Below, piece after piece: positions 1 through 6,059 of a DNA stretch of 7,851 nt (positions are counted from its first letter, which is position 1; each line of letters starts with the position of its first letter). Origin of the DNA: Bacillota bacterium. GTDB lineage: Bacteria; Bacillota; Clostridia; Lachnospirales; Lachnospiraceae. Made by a program: the position numbers and the translations under genes. Under the pieces are notes generated by a model. The model was not told the DNA's origin, did no database searches, and saw only the letters and a program-made list of their open reading frames with translations. The stretch spans positions 1-7,851 of the forward strand of contig JAEZKL010000010.1 of the NCBI GenBank assembly GCA_023415475.1, given 5' to 3'.

Positions 1-107
1 TCCTCGATGAATCTACCATCTCTAGGTGTTCTGGAATCAGAAACAACGATTCTATAGAAAGGAGCCTTCTTCTGTCCCATTCTCTTTAATCTAATCTTTA
101 CTGCCAT
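1..107 (-). CDS. rpsP: 30S ribosomal protein S16, N-terminal part (3' end outside window)
   Basis: Ribosomal protein S16 is a small-subunit protein that binds 16S rRNA during 30S assembly. Only the first 35 codons are inside the window. They begin MAVKIRLKRMGQKKAPFYRI and continue through VVSDSRTPRDGRF, the strongly conserved S16 N-terminus. The ATG at 107-105 has a near-perfect ribosome binding site (AAGGAGGTGA, 113-122) five bases upstream, which fixes the start. The gene follows ffh on the same strand after a 90-base gap with no visible terminator, so co-transcription with ylxM-ffh is likely. In Firmicutes this position is usually followed by a KH-domain RNA-binding protein, rimM, trmD and rplS, which would lie beyond the left edge (inference). 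Confidence 0.97.
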   Translation of the reverse strand, partial: MAVKIRLKRMGQKKAPFYRIVVSDSRTPRDGRFIE

Positions 108-112
108 TTATT

Positions 113-122
113 TCACCTCCTT
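113..122 (-). promoter_or_regulatory. Shine-Dalgarno site of rpsP
   Basis: On the minus strand this reads AAGGAGGTGA, an essentially full match to the 16S anti-Shine-Dalgarno sequence, followed by AATAA and the ATG at 107. It is the strongest ribosome binding site in the window, as expected for a highly expressed ribosomal protein gene. Confidence 0.9.
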
Positions 123-197
123 AAAAATTAAAAAATATCAATATCTATTGTAAAGGTCCACATAAAATCCATACGACTTCAGGGACTAAATACAACT

Positions 198-1541
198 CTA
201 GAAACCAAAGGGCATCTTAAAGCCGCCATGCTTTTTGCCTTTTCCCATCATGCCGGAAAACTGCTTCATCATTTTCTTGGACTGTTCAAACTGCTTCACC
301 AAAGAGTTAACCTCGCTAATGTCGACTCCGGCACCGGCAGCAATTCTCTTCTTGCGGGAAGGGTTTAAGAGGTCCGGATTGGAACGCTCTGCTTTCGTCA
401 TAGAATAGATGATTGCCTCGGTTGAGGAAAGCGCATTATCGTCAATCTCAACACCCTTAAGCTGTTTTCCCATTCCTGGGATCATACTAAGAAGATCTGC
501 CATACCGCCCATCTTCTTCATCTGCTGCATCTGTTCAAGAAAATCATTGAAATCAAGCTCTGCTTTCTTGATTTTCTTCTCCAATTCCTTTGCTTTGTTT
601 GCATCAAAATCTGCCTGAGCTTTATCAATTAATGTAAGAATATCACCCATGCCAAGGATACGGGAGGCCATACGGTCCGGATAGAACTGCTCCAGATCCG
701 ATAATTTCTCACCCATACCGACATAAAGGATCGGTCTTCCGGTAACGGCACGAATGGAAAGAGCCGCACCACCTCTGGTATCGCCATCCAGCTTGGTAAG
801 AATTACACCGTCGATGGAAAGCTTCTCATTAAACATTTCGGATACATTTACAGCATCCTGACCGGTCATAGCATCCACGACTAATATAGTCTGGTGAACC
901 GAAATATTTGCTTTAATCTCCTGCAGCTCCTCCATCATAGCTTCATCAATGTGAAGTCGTCCTGCAGTATCTAACATTACAACATTATAACCATTCTTCG
1001 CGGCATGCTCCATCGCTGCCTTTGCAATATTCAGTGGCTTATGCTTATCTCCCATGGAGAATACTTCGACCCCCTGCTTATTACCATTGATCTGCAGCTG
1101 ATCAATCGCTGCGGGACGGTAAATATCACAGGCAACAAGTAAGGGCTTACGACCCTTGGACTTCAGCTTTCCGGCCAACTTCGCCACAGTGGTTGTCTTA
1201 CCGGCACCCTGAAGACCACACATCATGATAACGGTAATATCACTTGCCGGCTTCATCGCAATCTCAACGGTTTGTTCGCCGAGCAGCTTTACCATCTCTT
1301 CGTTAACAATCTTGATTACCATCTGGCCGGGTGTCAAGCTGTTTAATACATCCTGACCGACGGCACGTTCGGTAACTGTATTGACGAAATTCTTAACAAC
1401 CTTAAAGTTTACATCAGCCTCCAGTAAAGCCATCTTAACTTCCTTCAAAGCACTTTTGACATCCGCTTCGGAAAGACGACCTTTTCCTTTTAGGCTTTTA
1501 AATATGTTCTGCAATTTATCTGATAGGTTTTCAAATGCCAT
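198..1541 (-). CDS. ffh: Signal recognition particle GTPase Ffh (SRP54)
   Basis: Ffh binds 4.5S/6S SRP RNA and signal sequences of nascent chains, and delivers ribosomes to FtsY at the membrane by paired GTP hydrolysis. The 447-residue protein has the normal length and all three domains: an N helical bundle (about 1-88), a G domain (about 100-295) and a methionine-rich M domain (about 325-447). GTPase motifs are complete: the P-loop GLQGAGKTTT (109-118), DxYRPAA (139-145), DTAGR (191-195), TKLDGD (249-254) and GMGEK (275-279). The SRP-RNA binding segment with SRKKRIAAGAG is at 395-405. Met-rich stretches include MQQMKKMGGM and SKKMMKQFSGMMGKG. The tail is basic and glycine-rich (GKGKKHGG) and ends in MPFGF. 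The ATG at 1541 lies five bases after the ylxM stop. Its ribosome binding site (AAAGGAG) is formed by the last codons of ylxM, so the two are probably translationally coupled. Confidence 0.99.
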   Translation of the reverse strand: MAFENLSDKLQNIFKSLKGKGRLSEADVKSALKEVKMALLEADVNFKVVKNFVNTVTERAVGQDVLNSLTPGQMVIKIVNEEMVKLLGEQTVEIAMKPASDITVIMMCGLQGAGKTTTVAKLAGKLKSKGRKPLLVACDIYRPAAIDQLQINGNKQGVEVFSMGDKHKPLNIAKAAMEHAAKNGYNVVMLDTAGRLHIDEAMMEELQEIKANISVHQTILVVDAMTGQDAVNVSEMFNEKLSIDGVILTKLDGDTRGGAALSIRAVTGRPILYVGMGEKLSDLEQFYPDRMASRILGMGDILTLIDKAQADFDANKAKELEKKIKKAELDFNDFLEQMQQMKKMGGMADLLSMIPGMGKQLKGVEIDDNALSSTEAIIYSMTKAERSNPDLLNPSRKKRIAAGAGVDISEVNSLVKQFEQSKKMMKQFSGMMGKGKKHGGFKMPFGF

Positions 1542-1546
1542 ATGAA

Positions 1547-1921
1547 TTACAGCTCCTTTAAAATATCATCTGCCAACGTTGTTATCGTATTAATATTAGT
1601 GATATCCTTTGCTGCCTCGGCATCCTTGATAATTTCCTTAATATCGGAAAGCTTATCTTTGATTGATTGGAAGCGGCTCACTAAGGATAGTTTCATTTCG
1701 TATTCTTTTAATTCCTGTGTACAGCGTTTTACAATATCATATACACCCTGTCTGCTGATACCCTGTTCTGCGGCAATTTCGCTTAAGGATAAATCGTTCA
1801 GGATGTAATCCTCAAATATCTGCTTTTTATGGGTGCTTAATAGCTCACCATAAAAATCATAGAGGATGGATAAGGTAACGATTTCATCCAATTTATCAAT
1901 CTGAGTTTCATTCTGATTCAT
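1547..1921 (-). CDS. ylxM: YlxM-family putative DNA-binding protein / SRP-associated HTH protein
   Basis: This 124-residue acidic and basic helical protein belongs to the YlxM (UPF0122) family, whose gene sits just upstream of ffh in many Firmicutes. Its N-terminal half resembles sigma region 4: an 'LYDFYGELLSTHKKQIFEDYI' type helix pair (about 20-40), then a helix-turn-helix with SLSEIAAEQGISRQGVYDI at about 45-63. The C-terminal half is charged helix, probably coiled coil. The family is thought to modulate the SRP pathway; its direct target is not settled. The start is the ATG at 1921, with ribosome binding site AGGTGGTGA. The frame stays open upstream to a TTG at 1990, but that TTG is part of a -35 promoter hexamer, so it cannot be the start for RNA made from that promoter. 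The gene overlaps the ffh ribosome binding site and begins the ylxM-ffh-rpsP operon. Confidence 0.95.
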   Translation of the reverse strand: MNQNETQIDKLDEIVTLSILYDFYGELLSTHKKQIFEDYILNDLSLSEIAAEQGISRQGVYDIVKRCTQELKEYEMKLSLVSRFQSIKDKLSDIKEIIKDAEAAKDITNINTITTLADDILKEL

Positions 1922-1928
1922 AAAAATC

Positions 1929-1961
1929 ACCACCTGTAAAGGGAATTTCTTTACAGATGGT
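1929..1961 (-). promoter_or_regulatory. 33-bp palindrome overlapping ylxM ribosome binding site (operator, SD-sequestering hairpin or terminator)
   Basis: Two 13-base arms (1929-1941 and 1949-1961) surround a 7-base centre. They match at 12 of 13 positions in DNA, and in minus-strand RNA the one mismatch becomes a U-G wobble, giving a 13-bp stem. The 3' arm contains AGGTGGT, which is the core of the ylxM ribosome binding site, and GATTTTTATG follows at once. The palindrome directly abuts the -10 box. It could therefore be a repressor site, an RNA hairpin hiding the ribosome binding site, or a terminator-like structure with a short U run for transcripts coming from the upstream hpt gene. The structure is seen; the role is inferred. 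Confidence 0.75.
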
Positions 1962-1990
1962 AGTATATCGTTTTTATGATGCGTTGTCAA
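1962..1990 (-). promoter_or_regulatory. Sigma-A promoter of ylxM-ffh-rpsP
   Basis: The minus strand reads TTGACA (1990-1985), 17 bases, then TATACT (1967-1962): a perfect -35 and five of six -10 positions at ideal spacing. Transcription would start near 1954-1955, about 33 bases before the ylxM ATG. This puts the start point inside the left arm of the adjoining palindrome, so RNA from this promoter could form only the inner part of the hairpin. Confidence 0.88.
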
Positions 1991-2074
1991 GTATTTTTCT
2001 TAACATCATCAAAGTTATATTTTTTAGCATTATCCGTGTTACCATTTCACTTCTTCTCTTGTATTTCTTCTCAT

Positions 2075-2428
2075 CTAGAAATTCTCATTTAATATAGAAA
2101 TGATGATTTCATATTCCTGACCTAAGCTTATGAGGTCACGATTGAAATAGCTTAGAGACTCTTGTTCCAGCTCGGTTAATAAGCGGTTACACAGTGCGTG
2201 AAGATAGATAAAACCAAGATTGGCAGCAACCCCCTTTAAGGTATGGAGATGGATCTGTGCCTCAATATAGTCTCCTTTTTTGATCGCTTCCCGAGCAGAT
2301 GGGTAGCTGGTATCGTTAAGGAATTTTTTGCAAATTGAAAGATATAACATCTCTTTATCGCCGAGTCGGCTTATGACACCATCGGTATCAATCCCATGCT
2401 CTTTCATTTTTATTGTTATCTGTTCCAT
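2075..2428 (-). CDS. Free-standing Hpt (histidine phosphotransfer) domain protein
   Basis: This 117-residue cytoplasmic protein has the Hpt signature HTLKGVAANLG. The histidine at residue 62 is the expected phospho-acceptor, and the lysine and glycine that follow it (HxLKG) are intact. The surrounding sequence is helical, as in the four-helix Hpt bundle, and no second domain is present. Hpt proteins carry phosphate from the receiver domain of a hybrid kinase to a separate response regulator. The gene follows the hybrid kinase gene after 56 bases on the same strand, so the two probably form one operon and one relay. The ATG at 2428 is chosen because AAGGGA lies at a proper distance before it; a TTG five codons upstream overlaps that site. 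No recognisable terminator lies between its stop and the ylxM promoter, except possibly the palindrome at 1929-1961. Confidence 0.93.
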   Translation of the reverse strand: MEQITIKMKEHGIDTDGVISRLGDKEMLYLSICKKFLNDTSYPSAREAIKKGDYIEAQIHLHTLKGVAANLGFIYLHALCNRLLTELEQESLSYFNRDLISLGQEYEIIISILNENF

Positions 2429-2484
2429 AGATGATCCCTTCAATTACGAAATATCATATGTAAGTTTCCAGGAAAAGTAACGAA

Positions 2485-3807
2485 TCATCCTTCCCTTAAC
2501 CAAATATCATTGAGTAATGAATATAGTTTATTTGTGTCGATTGGCTTCGATATATGATAATTGATGCCGGATTGATTAGAGGAATATTTATTGTCAAAAT
2601 TGTCTGCAGTCATTGTAATAATTGATATTTGATCTGCATCAGGATGATATGAGGAACGAATCCTCCGGCTAGCTTCGTAGCCACTGATGTCGGGCATATG
2701 TACATCCATCAGTATCATGTTATAATATCCTTTCTCTGATGCTTCGAATAGCTTGATCGCAGTTTTACCATTCGTCGCAGTTTCCACACGGACATTCACA
2801 TTCTTTAAATATTCTGTTACAATCTCCAGATTGATTTCATTATCCTCTACAACCAGGACACGCATACCTCCAAAGTCATATTCTACCCTTGGAAGGGGAA
2901 AATTCACCTCGGTAGTATTAATAACCGGAGTATTAGCCACCATAAGGTGTATATCAATCGTAACGGTGGTACCTTCTCCAATCTTACTGTTAACCTGAAT
3001 AGTTCCTCCCATCAGATCCAAAAGCGTCTTGGCAATCGACATTCCCAGACCGCTTCCTCCGTATTTGGTGCCGATCATTTGATCCTCCTGATCAAATGGT
3101 AGAAAAATCCGATTGATAAAATCCTCATCCATTCCTTTCCCGGTGTCGGTAATCTGAAATCGGTATAGGCTGTCCTTTGCCGTATACTCCAATTCCCATA
3201 TTTCAAGTGTAACCAGACCGCCGGAGGGAGTGAACTTAATGGAATTCGAAAGGCAGTTTCCTAATATCTGTGTAATTCGAAGACTGTCACCCACTAGATA
3301 ATCATGAACAGAAGGATGTAAAATCAGCTCGTATTCGACATTTTTGATTTCTGCCTGAGAGGAAATTAAGGAGGAAAACTCAGAAATAGTTTTAAACATA
3401 TAAAAGGGTTCATTCATTAATACAAGCCTATCGCTATCGATTTTAACCATATCGAGAATGTTATTTATTAAAGAAAGTAAATAATTTGAAGAGACATTGA
3501 TTTTCTCCAGACAGTGCATCACCTTATCGGTATCGGTTATAGAATTCATAGCAATCTGGCTTATTCCGATCATGTTGTTAATCGGTGTTTTTAATTCGTG
3601 ACTGATATGCTGTAAAAAATCCTTCTTGGCTTCATTCGCTTTTCTGGATGACTGTAAAGCATCTTTTGTTGCAGCCTGTGTTCTGTGTTTTATCTCCAAA
3701 TACAAAATAAGAACAATAATACTAAAGCTCATTATCAGCAATAATATCATGTTAATATTATGACTTGAAATATGAATAAAATTAATTGCACATAGATAAT
3801 TATTCAA
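2485..3807 (-). CDS. Membrane-anchored hybrid sensor histidine kinase (HisKA-HATPase_c-REC) lacking a sensory domain
   Basis: This is a hybrid two-component kinase of about 440 residues. From the TTG start it shows a short leader, one membrane span (about 20-40, MILLLIMSFSIIVLILYL), and a linker. The HisKA domain has the H-box ISHELKTP, with phospho-acceptor His at residue 70. The HATPase domain has an N-box (NCLSNSIKFT), G1 (DTGKGM), an F-box (FLPFDQED) and G2 (GGSGLGMSIAK). The C-terminal receiver has VVEDNE, acceptor Asp in LMDVHMP (residue 368), the conserved Thr of TMTA and Lys of SKP. All catalytic residues are present. There is no PAS, HAMP, periplasmic-binding or multi-span sensor region. 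The start is uncertain: a TTG at 3807 has a weak purine-rich site (AAAGAG) six bases before it, while the first in-frame ATG (3750) has no visible ribosome binding site. The open frame reaches a TTG at 3882, but that is a -35 hexamer. Output probably passes to the adjacent Hpt. Confidence 0.93.
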   Translation of the reverse strand: MNNYLCAINFIHISSHNINMILLLIMSFSIIVLILYLEIKHRTQAATKDALQSSRKANEAKKDFLQHISHELKTPINNMIGISQIAMNSITDTDKVMHCLEKINVSSNYLLSLINNILDMVKIDSDRLVLMNEPFYMFKTISEFSSLISSQAEIKNVEYELILHPSVHDYLVGDSLRITQILGNCLSNSIKFTPSGGLVTLEIWELEYTAKDSLYRFQITDTGKGMDEDFINRIFLPFDQEDQMIGTKYGGSGLGMSIAKTLLDLMGGTIQVNSKIGEGTTVTIDIHLMVANTPVINTTEVNFPLPRVEYDFGGMRVLVVEDNEINLEIVTEYLKNVNVRVETATNGKTAIKLFEASEKGYYNMILMDVHMPDISGYEASRRIRSSYHPDADQISIITMTADNFDNKYSSNQSGINYHISKPIDTNKLYSLLNDIWLREG

Positions 3808-3853
3808 AGGACATCTCTTTTCTAAATATTTGAAAATTTTGTATGTTTTATTT

Positions 3854-3882
3854 AATATAACAGAGGCGAGATTTAATGTCAA
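3854..3882 (-). promoter_or_regulatory. Sigma-A promoter of the histidine kinase-hpt operon
   Basis: The minus strand reads TTGACA (3882-3877), 17 bases, then TATATT (3859-3854): a perfect -35 and five of six -10 positions. It lies just past the terminator of the oadA operon and before the kinase start, with transcription expected from about 3847. This leaves a 5' leader of about 40 bases to the TTG at 3807 or about 97 bases to the ATG at 3750. Confidence 0.83.
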
Positions 3883-3940
3883 TGAAATTAAAATTATGGA
3901 AGAATTCTGTATTTATTTGTTGCATTTTGTTATATTACGC

Positions 3941-3991
3941 AAAAAGAACGTGCCGTTTATAATGATATCATTACAAAGCGGCGCGTTCCTT
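3941..3991 (-). terminator. Rho-independent terminator of the carboxytransferase operon
   Basis: A long stem is formed by 3946-3966 and 3967-3988, with GATATC at its tip, one bulged base, one mismatch and one G-U pair. It includes the GC-rich blocks GAACG and GCCG. In the minus-strand RNA the stem is followed at once by UUUUU (3945-3941). It starts 38 bases after the oadA stop and separates that operon from the kinase promoter. Confidence 0.92.
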
Positions 3992-4026
3992 CTGAACATA
4001 TATAAATATGAGATTTACTTGTTATA

Positions 4027-5439
4027 TTATACCGGATAAGCTTTATTTGCTTTATCTGCTGCATTTACATCAACACCGGTTTTCTGAGCCTGACGGTATT
4101 TGAAGAAGTCCATAGCAACCTGAGGGAACAATGCATAGGATAAAACATCCTCATCCTGTTCCTTCCACTCTGCAATCTCAGCTTCAATCTTATGAAGCTC
4201 AGGCTTAATCAAATCAGCCGGGCGACAGGTAATCGGCTCTTTATCTCCAATAACCTTCTTCTGAACCTCAGCGTTGAAGGGCTTAACAGTCTGCCCGTAT
4301 TCTCCGGCTAATAAAGCTTTTGTCTCCTTGGTTACCATCTTGTAGCGTTCCCCTGCAAGAACATTAAGTACGGCCTGTGTACCAACGATCTGGCTGGAAG
4401 GAGTTACTAACGGGGGCTCTCCGAAGTCCTTACGAACTCTCGGAACCTCTTGTAATACATCATAATATTTATCTTCCTGATTCTGCTCCTTCAACTGAGA
4501 TACCAGATTAGAAAGCATACCACCGGGAACCTGATATAATAATGTTTTAATATCAACACCCATAACCTTGGGATTCAGTAATCCGGTATCCAGGGACTTA
4601 TCACGAAGCGGACGGAAATAATCTGCTATCTTTGCTAAGATCTGCTGGTCATAACCGGTATCGTAAGGTGTTCCCTTAAAGGTCTCAACCATAACCTCTG
4701 TTGCAGGCTGGCTGGTACCCATAGCAAAGGGAGACATCGCTGTATCAATGATATCACAGCCTGCTTCTACTGCCTTAAGGTAAGTCATACCGCCAACACC
4801 ACTGGTATAATGGGTATGAAGGTCAATCGGAATGCTGACAGCTTCCTTCAATGCTCCTACTAATACAGTAGCTTCATAAGGCACGAGTAAGCCTGCCATA
4901 TCCTTGATACAGATGGAGGAAGCACCTAACTCTTCGATTCTCTTTGCCATTTTTACATAATAATCTGTCGTATATGCATCACCTAAGGTATAGGAAATTG
5001 CTATCTGTGCATGTCCCTTCTCCTTGTTCGTTGCATTTACTGCACATTCCAGGTTACGGATATCATTCAAAGCATCGAAGATACGAATAATATCAATTCC
5101 GTTCGAGATTGATTTCTGAACAAAATATGCTACCACATCATCAGCATAATGACGATAGCCTAAAATATTCTGTCCACGGAATAACATCTGAAGCTTTGTA
5201 TTCTTAAAGCCGGATCTGATTTTACGAAGTCTTTCCCAAGGATCCTCCTTTAAGAAACGTAGTGATGCGTCAAAGGTCGCACCCCCCCAACATTCTACTG
5301 CATGATAGCCTACCTTATCCATGGTTTCAAGAATAGGAAGCATCTCTTCTGTTGCCATTCTTGTAGCAATCAGGGACTGGTGAGCATCTCTTAATATAGT
5401 CTCGACTATTTTAACCGGTTTCTTAACTTGTTCTGCCAT
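4027..5439 (-). CDS. oadA: Oxaloacetate decarboxylase alpha / transcarboxylase 5S-type carboxyltransferase, without biotin domain
   Basis: This 470-residue cytoplasmic protein is the carboxyltransferase that exchanges a carboxyl group between oxaloacetate/pyruvate and biotin. The TIM-barrel HMGL-like domain (about 10-275) carries the signature ETILRDAHQSLIATRM (13-28). Metal-site residues are D18, K179 (in IKDMAG, the lysine carbamylated in this family) and H208/H210 (in LHTH). The C-terminal PYC_OADA domain with PGGM (305-308) and FPQVAMDFFKYRQ (438-450) follows. The protein then stops, whereas Klebsiella-type OadA continues with a Pro/Ala linker and a biotinyl domain. Its length and layout are therefore those of transcarboxylase 5S, and the biotin carrier is supplied by the gene just upstream. 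The ATG at 5439 has AGGAGGT (5446-5452) at good spacing. It could serve as an Na+-pump alpha subunit, a transcarboxylase 5S subunit, or a pyruvate carboxylase B-type subunit. Confidence 0.95.
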   Translation of the reverse strand: MAEQVKKPVKIVETILRDAHQSLIATRMATEEMLPILETMDKVGYHAVECWGGATFDASLRFLKEDPWERLRKIRSGFKNTKLQMLFRGQNILGYRHYADDVVAYFVQKSISNGIDIIRIFDALNDIRNLECAVNATNKEKGHAQIAISYTLGDAYTTDYYVKMAKRIEELGASSICIKDMAGLLVPYEATVLVGALKEAVSIPIDLHTHYTSGVGGMTYLKAVEAGCDIIDTAMSPFAMGTSQPATEVMVETFKGTPYDTGYDQQILAKIADYFRPLRDKSLDTGLLNPKVMGVDIKTLLYQVPGGMLSNLVSQLKEQNQEDKYYDVLQEVPRVRKDFGEPPLVTPSSQIVGTQAVLNVLAGERYKMVTKETKALLAGEYGQTVKPFNAEVQKKVIGDKEPITCRPADLIKPELHKIEAEIAEWKEQDEDVLSYALFPQVAMDFFKYRQAQKTGVDVNAADKANKAYPV

Positions 5440-5462
5440 TACTCTACCTCCTGTTAAAGTTA

Positions 5463-5598
5463 TTTTTACACTAGCCTACAAGATACCGCTTTGCGGTATC
5501 TCTCAAAACACCGGAAGAACAAGGAGTTTGCTCCAATGGGCAAACTTCGCAGTTCTTCCCAAGGATTTTTGTTCTATAAAAATCCTTTTTTACACTAG
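5463..5598. repeat. Hairpin-rich block bounded by 12-bp direct repeats (putative small inserted element)
   Basis: The 12-mer TTTTTACACTAG occurs at 5463-5474 and again, identical, at 5587-5598. The right copy contains the stop codon of the biotin carrier gene. Between them lie three inverted repeats. The first is a 9-bp stem with a 3-base loop (5481-5501). The second is a two-part stem of 8 bp (5513-5520 with 5552-5559) and 7 bp (5525-5531 with 5540-5546). The third is a perfect 10-bp stem (5561-5570 with 5578-5587). There is no ORF and no evident terminal inverted repeat. Removing one 12-mer plus the interior would leave a normal 31-base gap between the carrier stop and the oadA start. A MITE-like insertion with target duplication fits this, as does a regulatory or RNA-processing spacer. 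Only the third hairpin has a T run, and that lies on the plus strand. Confidence 0.65.
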
Positions 5599-5996
5599 TT
5601 TAAAGTAGCAAGTAAGTTTCCGGCTTCTACGGACTGACCGGCAGTAACATTAATACTTGCAACGGTTCCATCCTGAGGACTTACGATTTCATTCTCCATC
5701 TTCATTGCTTCAAGAATAATAAGAACGTCGCCCTTCTTTACTGCCTGGCCTACAGCAGCCTTTACAGAAACAATCTTTCCGGGCATCGGGGAACTTACCT
5801 TAACACTACCGGCACTTCCGCTGGGTGTAGCAGCTGGTGCAGCGGGAGCAGGTGCGGAAACAGCCTTCGGTGCGGGTGCTGCAGCCGGTGTAGCAGCTGG
5901 TGCAGCTACGGGTGCTGCAGACTGAACAGCTCTGGCACCTTCTTCAACAGTCACATCATAGGTATTACCATTTACGGTTATTGTATAATATTTCAT
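5595..5996 (-). CDS. Biotin carboxyl carrier protein (1.3S / decarboxylase gamma-chain type)
   Basis: This 133-residue protein carries covalently bound biotin and shuttles the carboxyl group between the two carboxyltransferases of the operon. It has a short N-terminal segment (MKYYTITVNGNTYDVTVEE), a flexible Ala/Pro linker (about 26-60), and a biotinyl domain (about 64-133). The domain shows SSPMPGKIVSV and the biotinylation motif EAMKMEN, with Lys99 as the attachment site 35 residues from the C-terminus, as usual. The ATG at 5996 is the start because AAGGAGG (6005-6011) lies eight bases before it. The frame stays open to a TTG at 6035, but that would bypass this site. Similar proteins are GcdC/MmdC and the 1.3S transcarboxylase subunit. 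Downstream, its stop codon lies inside a 12-bp direct repeat. Confidence 0.96.
   Translation of the reverse strand: MKYYTITVNGNTYDVTVEEGARAVQSAAPVAAPAATPAAAPAPKAVSAPAPAAPAATPSGSAGSVKVSSPMPGKIVSVKAAVGQAVKKGDVLIILEAMKMENEIVSPQDGTVASINVTAGQSVEAGNLLATLN
5824..5906 (-). repeat. 20-bp direct repeat pair within the Ala/Pro linker
   Basis: The same 20-mer occurs at 5824-5843 and 5887-5906, 63 bases (21 codons) apart and in frame. Each copy encodes AAPAATP in the linker of the biotin carrier. Such repeats can expand or contract by slippage or recombination and so change linker length without breaking the frame. Confidence 0.8.
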
Positions 5997-6004
5997 AATG
6001 AAAT

Positions 6005-6011
6005 CCTCCTT
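6005..6011 (-). promoter_or_regulatory. Shine-Dalgarno site deciding the start of the biotin carrier gene
   Basis: The minus strand reads AAGGAGG, eight bases before the ATG at 5996. It rules out the longer TTG-initiated reading from 6035. Confidence 0.9.
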
Positions 6012-6016
6012 GTTCA

Positions 6017-6035
6017 TTGACACGTTTGGTGTCAA
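6017..6035. repeat. Inverted repeat upstream of the biotin carrier ribosome binding site
   Basis: This is a perfect 7-bp inverted repeat, TTGACAC and GTGTCAA, around a 5-base centre. It sits in the 63-base gap between the OadG-like gene and the biotin carrier gene, five bases before the ribosome binding site. It has no following T run, so it is not a terminator. Although it begins TTGACA, no -10 box lies at the right distance. It may be an RNA hairpin affecting mRNA stability or relative subunit expression (inference). Confidence 0.6.
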
Positions 6036-6059
6036 GCTATCTACATTGCATTATAGTAA

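Noticed and set aside
127..154. Possible separate rpsP promoter (TTTACA, 16 bases, TTTAAT) in the ffh-rpsP gap
   Set aside because: Transcription would start at about 120, inside the rpsP ribosome binding site, leaving no usable leader. It is more likely chance in AT-rich DNA.
409..618. Plus-strand open frame of 69 codons inside ffh
   Set aside because: It is antisense to the well-supported ffh gene, resembles no family and is a by-product of ffh codon use.
1542..1808. Plus-strand open frame of 88 codons inside ylxM
   Set aside because: It is antisense to ylxM, Ser/Ile-rich low-information sequence, with no ribosome binding site.
1922..1990. N-terminal extension of YlxM from a TTG at 1990
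   Set aside because: The TTG is the start of the -35 hexamer TTGACA, and the -10 box lies inside the extension; the ATG at 1921 has a ribosome binding site.
2753..2998. Plus-strand open frame inside the receiver-coding part of the kinase
   Set aside because: It is antisense to conserved receiver-domain sequence and has no independent support.
3830..4039. Plus-strand 69-codon open frame over the kinase promoter and oadA terminator
   Set aside because: It runs through a clear minus-strand promoter and terminator hairpin, ends inside oadA, and its hydrophobic look comes from AT-rich DNA.
5481..5587. Intrinsic terminator between the biotin carrier and oadA
   Set aside because: None of the hairpins is followed by a T run on the minus strand; the only T run after a stem is on the plus strand, where no gene is read.
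6007..6035. Internal promoter starting at TTGACA upstream of the biotin carrier
   Set aside because: No -10-like hexamer occurs 16-18 bases downstream; that position is the ribosome binding site. The TTGACA is one arm of an inverted repeat.
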